This document shows positions 7,686 through 16,342 of a DNA stretch of 64,000 nucleotides, one piece after another. This DNA comes from Pseudomonas sp. UBA2684 (GTDB lineage Bacteria > Pseudomonadota > Gammaproteobacteria > Pseudomonadales > Pseudomonadaceae). The stretch lies in the NCBI GenBank assembly GCA_002354655.1, contig DELY01000001.1, positions 20,662-84,661 on the forward strand. The letters are read 5' to 3'. The translations under genes were made by a program, and so were the position numbers. How positions within the stretch are numbered: the first letter of the stretch is position 1; each line of letters opens with the position of its first letter. Under the pieces are notes generated by a model. It had not been told where the DNA came from. It did not search any database and saw nothing but the letters and a program-made list of their open reading frames with translations.

Positions 7686-8825
7686 ATGAGCCGTAATTGG
7701 ATCAGTTTTCCCCTGCGTGAAGGCGAATGCTCGCGCCAGGCGCACTGCGACTTTCCCGAGGGCACCTACGAACGCGAGATGGGCCGCGAGGGTTTCTTCG
7801 GCCCCACCGCGCATCTGCACCACAAGCATCCGCCGACCGGCTGGATCGACTGGCAAGGGCCGTTGCGCCCGCATGCCTTCAACTTCAATCAGCTTTCCAG
7901 CGAGCGCGATTGCCCGCTGGAGGCGCCGCTGACCCTGCACAACGGCGACATGAAGCTGCGCGTGTGGAAGACCCACGGTGTCATGCGCCATCTGGTGCGC
8001 AACGCCGATGGCGATGACCTGCTGTTTATCCATGAGGGGGCCGGGCACTTCTACTGCGATTTTGGCCACCTGACTTACCGCGACGGCGATTACCTGGTGG
8101 TGCCGCGGGGCACCGCATGGCGCATCGAGGCCAGCGCGCCGACCTTTATGCTGCTGATCGAGAGCACCGACGGTGCCTATCAGCTGCCGGACAAGGGCCT
8201 GCTTGGTCCGCAGGCGATCTTCGACCCGGCGGTGCTCGATCATCCGAAGCTGGACGATGCCTTCAAGGCCCAGCAGGACGAAAACACCTGGCAGATCCGC
8301 ATCAAGCGACGCAACCAGATCAGCACCGTGACTTACCCGTACAACCCGCTGGATGTGGTTGGCTGGCATGGCGACAACACCGTGGTGCGCCTCAACTGGC
8401 GTGATATCCGCCCGCTGATGAGTCATCGCTACCACCTGCCGCCGTCGGCGCACACCACCTTCGTGGCCAATGGTTTCGTGGTATGCACCTTCACGCCGCG
8501 CCCGGTGGAGAGCGATCCCGGCGCGCTGAAGGTGCCGTTCTATCACAACAACGACGACTACGACGAAGTGCTGTTCTACCACCGTGGCAACTTCTTCAGC
8601 CGCGACAATATCGAGGCCGGCATGGTCACGCTGCACCCGTGCGGCTTCCCCCATGGCCCGCACCCGAAGGCGCTGAAGAAGAGCCAGGAAAGCCCTGCCA
8701 CCTTTGTCGAGGAAGTGGCGGTGATGATCGACAGCCGTCGCGGCCTGGAGATAGATCCGGCGGCCGCGCAGGTCGATGTCGCCGAATACGTGAACTCCTG
8801 GCGTGCGCCGGGCAAAGACAGCTGA
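7686..8825 (+). CDS. hmgA: homogentisate 1,2-dioxygenase, short type
   Basis: A 379-residue double-stranded beta-helix dioxygenase expected to open homogentisate to 4-maleylacetoacetate. It is clearly shorter than the roughly 430-residue HmgA described for P. putida and human. It resembles the shorter form I associate with Vibrio and Shewanella, where the order hpd, hmgA, FAH, maiA is the same. Likely iron ligands are His287 (FYHNNDDYDEVLFYHRG), Glu294 in the same motif and His323 (GFPHGPHP), which correspond to the His-Glu-His set of the human enzyme. The start ATG at 7686 is preceded by GAGGAG. The assignment to homogentisate rests on homology recall plus the neighbouring pathway genes. Confidence 0.85.
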   Translation: MSRNWISFPLREGECSRQAHCDFPEGTYEREMGREGFFGPTAHLHHKHPPTGWIDWQGPLRPHAFNFNQLSSERDCPLEAPLTLHNGDMKLRVWKTHGVMRHLVRNADGDDLLFIHEGAGHFYCDFGHLTYRDGDYLVVPRGTAWRIEASAPTFMLLIESTDGAYQLPDKGLLGPQAIFDPAVLDHPKLDDAFKAQQDENTWQIRIKRRNQISTVTYPYNPLDVVGWHGDNTVVRLNWRDIRPLMSHRYHLPPSAHTTFVANGFVVCTFTPRPVESDPGALKVPFYHNNDDYDEVLFYHRGNFFSRDNIEAGMVTLHPCGFPHGPHPKALKKSQESPATFVEEVAVMIDSRRGLEIDPAAAQVDVAEYVNSWRAPGKDS

Positions 8826-8833
8826 ACACGACT

Positions 8834-8892
8834 GTAGGAGCGGGCCATGCCCGCGAATGTTCTAAAGCATCGCGGGCAGGGCCCGCTCCTAC
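8834..8892. repeat. REP-type palindrome GTAGGAGCGGGC...GCCCGCTCCTAC
   Basis: GTAGGAGCGGGC (8834-8845) pairs perfectly with GCCCGCTCCTAC (8881-8892), with an inner pair ATGCCCGCGA / TCGCGGGCA. It sits between the hmgA and fumarylacetoacetase genes. This is a common intergenic palindrome type in Pseudomonas. Confidence 0.85.
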
Positions 8893-8909
8893 CATTTGAA
8901 GGATTGCTT

Positions 8910-9893
8910 ATGAAACTTGCATCACTGAATCAAGGCCGCGATGGCATTCTCGTCGTTGTCTCCCGCGACCTAAGCCGCGCCATCAAAGTCCCGGCCATCG
9001 CTACCACCCTGCAGGCCGCGCTGGATAACTGGGCGGTTGCCAAGCCCAAGTTGGAGGCGGTGTATCAGCGCTTGAACGATGGCCTGGAAGAGGGCGCGTT
9101 CGCTTTTGAACAGCGCGCTTGCCACAGCCCGTTGCCGCGCGCCTATCACTGGGCCGATGGCAGCGCCTACGTCAACCACGTCGAGTTGGTGCGCAAGGCG
9201 CGTGGCGCCGAGATGCCGGAAAGCTTCTGGCACGACCCGCTGATGTACCAGGGCGGCGCCGACAGCTTTATCCCGCCGCACAGCCCGATCCAGATGGCCG
9301 ACGAAGCCTGGGGCATCGACCTGGAGGCCGAGCTGGCGGTGATCACCGATGACGTGCCGATGGGCGCCACCCCGGCCGAAGCCGCGCAGCACATCCAATT
9401 GCTAATGCTGGTCAACGATGTATCGCTGCGTAACCTGATTCCCGGCGAGCTGGCCAAGGGCTTCGGCTTCTACCAGAGCAAGCCGTCGTCGAGTTTCTCG
9501 CCGCTGGCGATCACGCCGGACGAGCTGGGCGATAGCTGGAAAGACGGCAAGGTGCACCGGCCGTTGGTCTCGCACATCAATGGCGCGCTGTTCGGCCAGC
9601 CGGATGCCGGCACCGACATGACCTTCAACTTCCCCACCCTGGTCGCTCACGCCGCCAAGACCCGCCCACTGGGCAGCGGCACGATCATCGGCTCGGGCAC
9701 GGTGTCCAACTACGACCGCAGCGCCGGCTCTTCCTGCCTGGCGGAGCAGCGCATGCTCGAAGCCCTCGCCCAGGGCGAGGCGCAGACGCCGTTCCTCAAG
9801 TTTGGCGACCGGGTGCGCATCGAGATGTTCGATGCCGCCGGACACAGCTTGTTCGGTGCCATCGATCAGCGGGTGGAAAAGTACGAATCGTGA
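8910..9893 (+). CDS. fumarylacetoacetase (FAH family hydrolase)
   Basis: A 327-residue protein that should hydrolyse 4-fumarylacetoacetate to fumarate and acetoacetate, the last step of tyrosine breakdown. FAH-family features include DEAWGIDLEAELAVITDDVP (metal-binding Glu residues), LVNDVSLRNLIPGE, KPSSSFSPLAITPDEL and GSGTIIGSGTVSN. It is of the shorter bacterial type rather than the 420-residue animal type. The start at 8910 follows GAAGGA; an in-frame start at 8847 would lie within the repeat and is rejected. In this run it stands between hmgA and maiA, as expected for the pathway. Confidence 0.9.
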   Translation: MKLASLNQGRDGILVVVSRDLSRAIKVPAIATTLQAALDNWAVAKPKLEAVYQRLNDGLEEGAFAFEQRACHSPLPRAYHWADGSAYVNHVELVRKARGAEMPESFWHDPLMYQGGADSFIPPHSPIQMADEAWGIDLEAELAVITDDVPMGATPAEAAQHIQLLMLVNDVSLRNLIPGELAKGFGFYQSKPSSSFSPLAITPDELGDSWKDGKVHRPLVSHINGALFGQPDAGTDMTFNFPTLVAHAAKTRPLGSGTIIGSGTVSNYDRSAGSSCLAEQRMLEALAQGEAQTPFLKFGDRVRIEMFDAAGHSLFGAIDQRVEKYES

Positions 9894-9896
9894 ATT

Positions 9897-9969
9897 CGTA
9901 GGATGGGTTGAGCGAAGCGATACCCATCAAATTGAGCCGATGGGTATCGCAGGCTCAACCCATCCTACG
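9897..9969. repeat. palindromic repeat GTAGGATGGGTTGAGC...GCTCAACCCATCCTAC
   Basis: The arms CGTAGGATGGGTTGAGC and GCTCAACCCATCCTACG are nearly perfect and carry an inner pair GCGATACCCATC / GATGGGTATCGC. It lies between the fumarylacetoacetase and maiA genes. A second copy of this family is at 31223-31298. Confidence 0.88.
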
Positions 9970-10004
9970 GTTGAACCCAATATATGTCGGCACAAGGAGT
10001 TCGC

Positions 10005-10646
10005 ATGCTGACGCTTTATTCCTACTGGCGCTCCAGCGCCGCCTACCGGGTGCGCATCGCACTTAACCTGAAAGGCCTGAGTTACCGGCAGGTGCCGGTG
10101 CACCTGGTCAAGGACGGCGGCCAGCAGCATTCGCCTGACTACCTGGCGCTCAACCCGCAGGGGCTGTTGCCGCTGCTGGTCGATGGCCCGACCAGGATCG
10201 CGCAGTCCCTGGCGATTCTCGAATACCTCGAAGAAACCCAGCCGCAGCCGGCGCTGCTGCCCCGCGACCCGGCGCTGCGTGCCCAGGTACGCGCCCTGGC
10301 GCTGCACATCGCCTGCGACATCCACCCGCTGAACAACCTGCGGGTGTTGCAGTACTTGTCTACCGAGTTGGGCGTCGGCGACGAGGCGAAGAACGCCTGG
10401 TACGCGCACTGGGTACACAGCGGCCTGGCGGCGCTGGAACAGGGCCTGGGGGTGTTTGCCGGTCGTCTGTCGCTGGGTGAGCGGCCGGGCTATCTGGAAG
10501 CCTGTTTGATTCCACAGGTGTACAATGCGCGCCGTTTTAACTGTGACCTCGATGCGTACCCGCGCATTCTCGCTATGACCGCGCGTTGCGCTGCCCTCGA
10601 AGCCTTCAAACAGGCGGCTCCGGACGCGCAGCCCGACGCGCAATAA
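10005..10646 (+). CDS. maiA: maleylacetoacetate isomerase (zeta-class GST)
   Basis: A 213-residue glutathione S-transferase-fold enzyme converting 4-maleylacetoacetate to 4-fumarylacetoacetate with glutathione. The N-terminus LYSYWRSSAAYRVRIALNLKG carries the zeta-class motif, with Ala-Ala-Tyr in place of the eukaryotic Cys-X-Trp after Ser-Ser, as in other bacterial MaiA proteins. The glutathione-binding segment is LNPQGLLPLLVDG, then AILEYLEETQPQPALLP. The ATG at 10005 follows AAGGAG (9994-9999); the in-frame ATG at 9984 lacks such a site. It completes the tyrosine catabolic set. Confidence 0.93.
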   Translation: MLTLYSYWRSSAAYRVRIALNLKGLSYRQVPVHLVKDGGQQHSPDYLALNPQGLLPLLVDGPTRIAQSLAILEYLEETQPQPALLPRDPALRAQVRALALHIACDIHPLNNLRVLQYLSTELGVGDEAKNAWYAHWVHSGLAALEQGLGVFAGRLSLGERPGYLEACLIPQVYNARRFNCDLDAYPRILAMTARCAALEAFKQAAPDAQPDAQ

Positions 10647-10669
10647 AGGTTTACCCAACCTTGCTCATT

Positions 10670-10692
10670 CCGCCGCGCCACAAGCGCGGCGG
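10670..10692. terminator. hairpin between maiA and the symporter gene
   Basis: CCGCCGCGC (10670-10678) pairs with GCGCGGCGG (10684-10692) around a CACAA loop. It is followed by GTTCGATT rather than a T-run, so it may attenuate rather than terminate. Confidence 0.4.
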
Positions 10693-10711
10693 GTTCGATT
10701 CCGTCACGGAT

Positions 10712-10720
10712 AAAAACAAC
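10712..10720 (+). promoter_or_regulatory. candidate Hfq/Crc AAN motif before the symporter
   Basis: AAAAACAAC followed by AGGTGA lies just before the ATG at 10730, giving three consecutive AAN triplets at the ribosome site. Confidence 0.45.
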
Positions 10721-10729
10721 AGGTGACGC

Positions 10730-12199
10730 ATGACCCGTGAAAAACCCAAGAACCTCTGGCTCTCGCGCTGGGGCTTCATCCTCGCTGCAACCGGCTCCGC
10801 CGTGGGCCTCGGCAATATCTGGAAATTCCCCTACATCACCGGTGAGTACGGCGGCGGCGCCTTCGTGCTGATGTACCTGGCCTGCATCCTGGCCATCGGT
10901 ATTCCGGTGATGATGACCGAGATCGCCCTGGGGCGTCGCGGCCGTGGCAGCCCGATCGACGCGATTGGCCGAGTGGTTCGCGAGAACAGCGGCAACCCGC
11001 TGTGGAAGGCGGTTGGCGGCATGGCCATGCTCGCCGGTTTCATGATCCTGTGCTTTTACGTGGTGGTGGCCGGCTGGGCCTTTGCCTACACCTGGAAAAT
11101 GCTCGACGGCTCGCTGGCGGCGACCAGTGTCGAGGCGCTCGGTGGGGTATTCGAGGCGCACAATGCCAATCCCTGGCAGTTGGGCGGCTGGAGCGTGCTG
11201 GTGGCGCTGCTGACCCTGTGGATCGTCGGCAAGGGCGTGCAGGCCGGCGTCGAGCGGGCCTTCCGCTGGATGATGCCGGGCCTGGCGGTGATGCTGATCG
11301 TGCTGGTGACCTATGCCTGGACCAGCGGCAGCTTCCAGCAGGGCTTCGATTTCCTGTTCACCTTCGATGCCTCGAAGATCACCGGCGAAGCCTTGCTCGC
11401 GGCGCTCGGCCATGCCTTCTTCACCCTCAGCCTGGCATCGGGCGCGATCCTCACGTATGGCTCCTACCTGCCGGACGGCCAGTCCATCGCACGGACCACC
11501 TTCGTCGTGGCCATCGCCGACACCTGCGTGGCCTTGCTCGCCGGGTTGGCGATCTTCCCGGTGATCTTCGCCAACGGCATGAACCCGAGCGCCGGTCCGG
11601 GGCTGATCTTCATGAGCCTGCCGCTGGCCTTCCAGCAGATGCCGTTCGGCACGCTGTTTGGCGTGCTGTTCTTCGCCATGGTCTCGGTGGCGGCACTGAC
11701 CTCGGCAATCTCGATGATCGAGGCCGCCGTGGCTTATCTCAATGAAAAACACGGCATCAGCCGTGCCAGGGCTGCCATGGGCGCCGGCGCTTTGCTGCTG
11801 CTGATCAGCCTGCTGGCGATGCTGTCGTTCAACGTCGGCGCAGAGTGGAAATTGTTCGGTTTCACCCTGTTCGATGGCCTGGATTACCTGACCTCGCGCT
11901 GGATGATGCCGTTGGGCGGCATCCTCATGGTGATCCTCGCCGGTTACTGCCTGCGTCCGGAAATCATGCGCGACGAACTGGCCTTGCCGGCGGCGGGGTA
12001 TGCGCTGTGGTTGTTTATGGCGCGTTACGTCAGCCCGGTGCTGATCATGATGGTGTTCCTGCACGCCCTCGGTTGGTTGGGTTTCGACCCGATTGCCGAG
12101 TGGTACTGGATCGCTGGCGCCATCGGCCTGCTGGCCGTGCTGGGTGAACTGCTGCACCCGCGGGTGATGCCGGCGCTGGTGGGGCGCGAAGCCGACTGA
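10730..12199 (+). CDS. sodium-dependent neurotransmitter:sodium symporter family transporter
   Basis: A 489-residue polytopic protein of the NSS (LeuT/TnaT/MhsT) family. TM1 has the unwound sodium-site sequence (ATGSAVGLGNIWKFPYITGEYGGGAF). There are about eleven or twelve hydrophobic segments, and the family features AFFTLSLASGAILTYGSYLP (TM6) and TSAISMIEAAVAYL (TM8) are present. Bacterial members import amino acids, often hydrophobic or aromatic ones. Being 83 bp downstream of maiA and ahead of a strong terminator, it plausibly brings in tyrosine or phenylalanine for the upstream catabolic enzymes. That substrate is an inference from position only. The AAN motif at its ribosome site fits catabolite control. 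Confidence 0.9.
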   Translation: MTREKPKNLWLSRWGFILAATGSAVGLGNIWKFPYITGEYGGGAFVLMYLACILAIGIPVMMTEIALGRRGRGSPIDAIGRVVRENSGNPLWKAVGGMAMLAGFMILCFYVVVAGWAFAYTWKMLDGSLAATSVEALGGVFEAHNANPWQLGGWSVLVALLTLWIVGKGVQAGVERAFRWMMPGLAVMLIVLVTYAWTSGSFQQGFDFLFTFDASKITGEALLAALGHAFFTLSLASGAILTYGSYLPDGQSIARTTFVVAIADTCVALLAGLAIFPVIFANGMNPSAGPGLIFMSLPLAFQQMPFGTLFGVLFFAMVSVAALTSAISMIEAAVAYLNEKHGISRARAAMGAGALLLLISLLAMLSFNVGAEWKLFGFTLFDGLDYLTSRWMMPLGGILMVILAGYCLRPEIMRDELALPAAGYALWLFMARYVSPVLIMMVFLHALGWLGFDPIAEWYWIAGAIGLLAVLGELLHPRVMPALVGREAD

Positions 12200-12218
12200 G
12201 CGTAGCGGTTAAATACCA

Positions 12219-12251
12219 GGGCGTACGGTGTTGAGCCGTACGCCCTTTTTT
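12219..12251 (+). terminator. intrinsic terminator after the symporter gene
   Basis: GGGCGTACGG (12219-12228), loop TGTTGAG, CCGTACGGCCC-type arm CCGTACGCCC (12236-12245), then a run of T (12246-12251). This is a strong rho-independent terminator that should end the hpd-to-symporter transcript. Confidence 0.9.
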
Positions 12252-12258
12252 GTGGCTC

Positions 12259-12383
12259 TGTACCCGTTAACTGTGTGTACGCAGATTCGCTAGGGTGGGT
12301 TACGGCGCAACGGACGATGCAGCAGCCGCTAGTCCGTGGTCATGCGCCTAACCCACCCTACGAATTACTGCGCTCCCGGCTGC
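12259..12383 (-). repeat. short derivative of the 215-bp GGTGGGTTA element, inverted
   Basis: It begins with CTGTACCCGTTAACTGTGTG and ends with CCTAACCCACCCTACGAATT and the following CTGCGCTCCCGG. Read on the minus strand it matches both ends of the longer copies at 19490-19701 and 58997-59219 but lacks the central part. The remaining sequence to the MITE-like element (12384-12572) holds nothing I can name. Confidence 0.7.
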
Positions 12384-12572
12384 ACGTTTCAACACATAAC
12401 GGGGAGAGCCTTTTTGCGGGCGCGGACAAACCTGGCGGGTTGTTGGCGTCGAAGGTGTGGCGAAAAGCCGCCATTCGCCACTATAGATCGGCGGAAAATT
12501 GCCGATTGTCGGGGCGTGTGTACTGAGCAGGGCTGATCGACAGTCAAGCAGTGGCCGATTATCAACGCGCTA

Positions 12573-12734
12573 GGAGCCTGTCGGACTCGCGAGGGACAGT
12601 GCGGATCGAGTCGGTTTTGTCGGTCTTTTGCGGCGAATAGCACGCTATTTAACGAGAAATAGCAGCAAAACTCCCCCCATCTATCCAGAAAAGGGGCTTT
12701 CCGCAGTAGCACAGCGCCAAGTCCGACAGGCTCC
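12573..12734. mobile_element. MITE-like element with perfect 15-bp terminal inverted repeats
   Basis: GGAGCCTGTCGGACT (12573-12587) and AGTCCGACAGGCTCC (12720-12734) are perfect inverted ends of a 162-bp unit with no coding potential. The interior includes AATAGC/GCTATT-like inverted pieces (CGAATAGCACGCTATTT). No clear target duplication is seen at its borders. The size and ends suggest a non-autonomous transposable element. Confidence 0.65.
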
Positions 12735-12867
12735 CAAGCCTAAGGGATCGGCGAGAACGGCCGACTAAACCAGCAGGCGCTCGGCAAAGCTGGCACAGGG
12801 GTTGCGAGTACCGACTGATACCCCGCACACCAAACCAATTGCCGAAGCACAACAGGTTGGCGTGCCG

Positions 12868-12879
12868 AATAACAAGAAT
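12868..12879 (+). promoter_or_regulatory. candidate Hfq/Crc AAN motif before the chemoreceptor
   Basis: AATAACAAGAAT, four consecutive AAN triplets, runs straight into the GGAG ribosome site (12880-12883) of the chemoreceptor gene. Confidence 0.45.
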
Positions 12880-12889
12880 GGAGTTGTTT

Positions 12890-14845
12890 ATGTTGCAGTC
12901 TGCCACCCGCCTGTTCACCGACCTTGCTGTGGGCAAGAAACTCCTCTGCGGTTTTGCCCTGGTGTTATTGCTCACCGTCGCCGTGACAGGCAGCGGCTTC
13001 GTCGCGGTCGAGGCGGTGCTGCAAGGGCACAACCAGGCCAATCGCTTGGCCGCCATCGATGCGCAAATCCTTCACGCGCGGCGTTTCGAGCGCGACTTTG
13101 CGATGAACCAGACCGTCGAGTTGGCGCAAAGCATGCGCGATCAACTGGGCAAGGTGCGCGAGTTGCTGGCCGAGCAGATCAAGGACAGTCCCAGTGCGGA
13201 AAAAGCCCGCCTGCAGACCATGGATCAAGCCGTGGCGGATTACCTGGCGCAATTCGACAGCTTCGTGCAGCAGCAAAACAAGGCCCGCGAAGCGCGCACG
13301 CAAATGCGCGAGGCGGCCGGCGAGGCACGCGACCAGTTCGACGTGATCGAGATGGACATGTATGACGCCGTGCGCGCGTTGCGCCTGGCGGGCGACAACC
13401 TGCGCGGCAGCGATCCGCTGACCCTGGCGGAAACGGCGTCCGGCTTGAGCAAGCGCATGCTCGACCTGCGTGGCTACGAAAGCCTGTACATCATCGACGG
13501 TTCGGCCGAGGCGCTGGAGGAGTGGGCCTATATCAGCGATGACCTGCAAACCGTCGGGCGTAGCCTGATGGTGTGGCTGAACGACGATCAAAAGCGCGCC
13601 ATTGACGCCGCCTTGCAGGCATTGACCACCTACCAGCAGGCCTTCGGCAACTACCAGCAAGTGCGCGCGCAGAGCCAGGCCAGCGAAACGCGGATGATCG
13701 AGCAGGCGCGCGATGTCTTGGCTCAGGCGCAAGCGGCGAAAGCCAGCGAAGAACAGCGGATGAACGATGACAGTCGCCAGGCCTTGCTGCTGCTCGGCAG
13801 CATGGGCGCGGCAGCGGTGGTGCTCGGGCTGTTGGCGGCGGTGCTGATTTCGCGCTCGATCGTCGGGCCCTTGCAGCAGACCGTGGCCTTTGCCCAGCGC
13901 ATCGCCGAAGGTGATCTGAGCCAGGATTTAGCGCTCGGTCGGCGCGACGAGCTGGGGCAATTGATGGCCGCCATGCAGAGCATGACCAGCAGTTTGCGCA
14001 ATCTGGTCGGGCGCATCGGTGGCGGGGTCAGCCAGATCGCCGCCGCCGCCGAACAGTTGTCGGCCATCACCGCGCAAACCAGCGCCGGGGTGCAAAACCA
14101 GAAGTTGGAAACCGAACAGACCGCCACCGCCATGCATGAAATGGCCGCCACCGTGCAGGAAGTGGCGCAAAACGCCGAACAGGCCTCGCTGGCCGCGCGT
14201 GACGCCGACCGCGAAGCGCAACAGGGCAATCAGGTGGTGCAGCAGGCCGTCAGCCAGATTGATAGCCTGGCCGTGGAGGTCGAGCAGTCGGCCGAAGCGA
14301 TTCAGGCACTCAATCAGGAAAGCGCGCGGATTGGCAGCGTGCTGGAAGTGATCCGCAGCGTGGCCGAGCAGACCAACCTGCTGGCCCTGAACGCCGCCAT
14401 CGAAGCCGCCCGTGCCGGCGAGCAGGGTCGTGGTTTTGCCGTGGTCGCCGACGAGGTACGCGCCTTGGCGCGGCGTGCGCATGATTCCACCGAGGAGATC
14501 GAAAGCCTGATTGCCAGCCTGCAACGCATGGCCCAGGGCGCGGTGCAGCAGATGGAGAGCAGCCGCAACCTGACCCAGCGCACCGTCAGCCTGGCCGGTC
14601 AGGCCGGCGACGCGCTGGGGCGTATCACGCTGGCGGTGAGCACCATCGAGCAGATGAACCAGCAGATTGCCGCCGCCGCCGAAGAGCAGAGCGCGGTGGC
14701 GGAAACCATCAGCGAAAGTGTGACCCGGGTGCGTGACATCGGCGAGCAGAGTGCCAGCGCCAGCGAGCAGACCGCGGCGTCCAGCGCCGAACTGGCGCGC
14801 CTGGGGGTGGAGTTGCAAGGGTTGGTGCGCCAGTTCCGCACCTAG
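12890..14845 (+). CDS. methyl-accepting chemotaxis protein, probable HBM sensor domain
   Basis: A 651-residue transmembrane chemoreceptor. The start at 12890 is 6 bp after GGAG; ATGs further upstream are less well placed. TM1 is about residues 17-38 and TM2 about 299-321, leaving a roughly 260-residue helical periplasmic domain. This domain has two similar half-motifs ([11 protein letters not shown] and [11 protein letters not shown]), as expected for a helical bimodular (HBM) sensor, a domain known to bind organic acids or polyamines. A HAMP domain follows (about 322-375), then the cytoplasmic signalling hairpin with the conserved tip ([20 protein letters not shown], about 490-510). There is no CheR-docking pentapeptide; the protein ends VRQFRT. 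The ligand is unknown. Confidence 0.93.
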   Translation: MLQSATRLFTDLAVGKKLLCGFALVLLLTVAVTGSGFVAVEAVLQGHNQANRLAAIDAQILHARRFERDFAMNQTVELAQSMRDQLGKVRELLAEQIKDSPSAEKARLQTMDQAVADYLAQFDSFVQQQNKAREARTQMREAAGEARDQFDVIEMDMYDAVRALRLAGDNLRGSDPLTLAETASGLSKRMLDLRGYESLYIIDGSAEALEEWAYISDDLQTVGRSLMVWLNDDQKRAIDAALQALTTYQQAFGNYQQVRAQSQASETRMIEQARDVLAQAQAAKASEEQRMNDDSRQALLLLGSMGAAAVVLGLLAAVLISRSIVGPLQQTVAFAQRIAEGDLSQDLALGRRDELGQLMAAMQSMTSSLRNLVGRIGGGVSQIAAAAEQLSAITAQTSAGVQNQKLETEQTATAMHEMAATVQEVAQNAEQASLAARDADREAQQGNQVVQQAVSQIDSLAVEVEQSAEAIQALNQESARIGSVLEVIRSVAEQTNLLALNAAIEAARAGEQGRGFAVVADEVRALARRAHDSTEEIESLIASLQRMAQGAVQQMESSRNLTQRTVSLAGQAGDALGRITLAVSTIEQMNQQIAAAAEEQSAVAETISESVTRVRDIGEQSASASEQTAASSAELARLGVELQGLVRQFRT

Positions 14846-14865
14846 GATTCAGCGCTATCACCGGC

Positions 14866-14919
14866 TAGGGTCTGTTGCCGTTTCGTTCGCGGCTCGCGAC
14901 AAAACGGCAACAGACCCTA
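14866..14919. repeat. 18-bp perfect inverted repeat TAGGGTCTGTTGCCGTTT
   Basis: Left arm 14866-14883 and right arm 14902-14919 are exact reverse complements around an 18-bp loop, right after the chemoreceptor gene. There is no T-run, so it is probably a mobile palindrome rather than a classic terminator. A 12-base piece of the same end (TAGGGTCTGTTG) recurs at 27128-27139. Confidence 0.75.
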
Positions 14920-15202
14920 AGGCCCGCGCGCATGATTTTCCAGGGTGGGCTTTATCCCAGCCTGGGTTCGCCGTAATTATTGGCCGGGTTTCGGCCCGCC
15001 TACCTAGCGCATTTCGGCGCGTAAGCACGTCAATCGACGCAGCAATCGTGCTCAAGGCGAATGCATGGCTATGCGCCAATTACGTGTTGGATGAGATGCC
15101 ACGCGTTTGTGGGTGCGAATTTATCCGCGAAAATCTTCGATAACTAGAAATCTTTCGTGGCTAAAGCCACTCCTACGAGGCGCTGGGCTGCATCAGCGAT
15201 GC
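14920..15202. other. intergenic with REP-like remnants
   Basis: No gene is seen. The right part holds GTGCGAATTTATCCGCGAAAAT and CGTGGCTAAAGCCACTCCTACG (about 15112-15177), which look like decayed REP palindromes of common Pseudomonas types. The rest is unremarkable. Confidence 0.5.
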
Positions 15203-16261
15203 CTAATGCACGGCCCCCAACAACGGTTTACGCAGCTCGTTGGCCCAGTCCGTTAGCGGCACCTCTATCGTGGGCTGCCAAATACGCGTCCACAGCACCG
15301 TCAAGCGCTCCAGGTCGCCGCGCTCCATCGGCCAGCGCTGGATGTCCTGCTGCACCTGCCAGGCGCCATTTTGCCAATGGGCGAAGTCGAAACGGAACGG
15401 GTGAAAACCGGTCATGCCCAGGCGCAGGTCGGTGACCACCAGATGCTCGCCGATGCGGTCGTAGCGCAACACCCCGTTGGTGAACCAGGCCAGCCGGGCA
15501 TGCGCCGGCGAATCCGCCAGAGTGCTGGCCAGCGCCGTGCCGCGGGCAATCCGCTCGAGTTGCGGCGGGTCCTGGTCGAACCAGCCCACCAGCGTTTCAT
15601 GGTAATCCTCGCCGTCCAGCACGATCACCCGCCACAGCAGGCTGTTGAACGGTGTCGGTGTGGTGAACAGCGCTTCGGCCTGAATGCCCTGGCGCGCCAG
15701 CTGCGCTTCCACGCGGTGCTCGGCCATGTATTTGCCGGCCACCGTGAAGCCCAGATAGAGCGTCGACAGGACCAGCGCGATAGCCGGCGCCTTGGCCGCT
15801 TTATCGCGCAGCCCGAACCATGCCCCGGCCACTACGGCGGCGATCAACGGCAGCGTGTAGAGCGGGTCGATGATAAAGATGCTCGACCAGGCGGTGGGGA
15901 TCGGCATCAGCGGCCAGAACAACTGGGTGCCGTAGCTGGTGAAGCTGTCGAGTAACGGGTGGGTGAGCAAGACCAGAAAGAGGGTGAGGAACAGGCGCTG
16001 CGTCGAATAACCGGGGTGCGGGCGAAAATGCCGGGTCAGCCAAGTCAACAACAGCGCCACCGCGCTGAGCACGAACAGCGAATGACTGAAGCCGCGGTGG
16101 TAGGTCATCTCCGCTACGGCATCGCCGTAATCGATCACCACATCCAGGTCAGGCAGGGTGCCGAGCATGGCGCCATACAGCAGCGCCTTGCGCCCTTGCC
16201 AGCGGCCGAGCAGCGCGCCCTGGATAGTGGCGCCGAGCACGGCCTGGGTAATCGAATCCAT
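15203..16261 (-). CDS. YdjM-like inner-membrane metal-dependent hydrolase
   Basis: A 352-residue protein of the COG1988/DUF457 family. The N-terminus MDSITQAVLGATIQGALLG, then GTLPDLDVVIDYGD and TYHRGFSHSLF carry the conserved Asp and His residues proposed to bind metal (D-x-D and H-R-x-x-x-H). Four or more hydrophobic segments follow (for example PLIAAVVAGAWFGLR), then a soluble C-terminal half. Members are membrane proteins of unproven function, and some are LexA-regulated in Escherichia coli; I see no LexA box here. It is monocistronic, convergent with the chemoreceptor. Confidence 0.88.
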   Translation of the reverse strand: MDSITQAVLGATIQGALLGRWQGRKALLYGAMLGTLPDLDVVIDYGDAVAEMTYHRGFSHSLFVLSAVALLLTWLTRHFRPHPGYSTQRLFLTLFLVLLTHPLLDSFTSYGTQLFWPLMPIPTAWSSIFIIDPLYTLPLIAAVVAGAWFGLRDKAAKAPAIALVLSTLYLGFTVAGKYMAEHRVEAQLARQGIQAEALFTTPTPFNSLLWRVIVLDGEDYHETLVGWFDQDPPQLERIARGTALASTLADSPAHARLAWFTNGVLRYDRIGEHLVVTDLRLGMTGFHPFRFDFAHWQNGAWQVQQDIQRWPMERGDLERLTVLWTRIWQPTIEVPLTDWANELRKPLLGAVH

Positions 16262-16342
16262 GGTGCAACCTCAAGAGCAATCAGGCGGCTAACTTAGCCG
16301 AGCTGCACCGCGATTGCTGCGGGGAAATTTCAAGCAAAGGTT

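Noticed and set aside
10490-12157. Open frame of 555 codons on the minus strand
   Set aside because: Antisense to maiA and the symporter gene; low-complexity His/Gln/Gly composition.
12275-12526. Possible 83-residue gene
   Set aside because: It begins in the repeat copy at 12259-12383 and has no conserved features.
14866-14919. Classic terminator of the chemoreceptor gene
   Set aside because: The stem is perfect but there is no T-run on either side; it is reported as a repeat instead.
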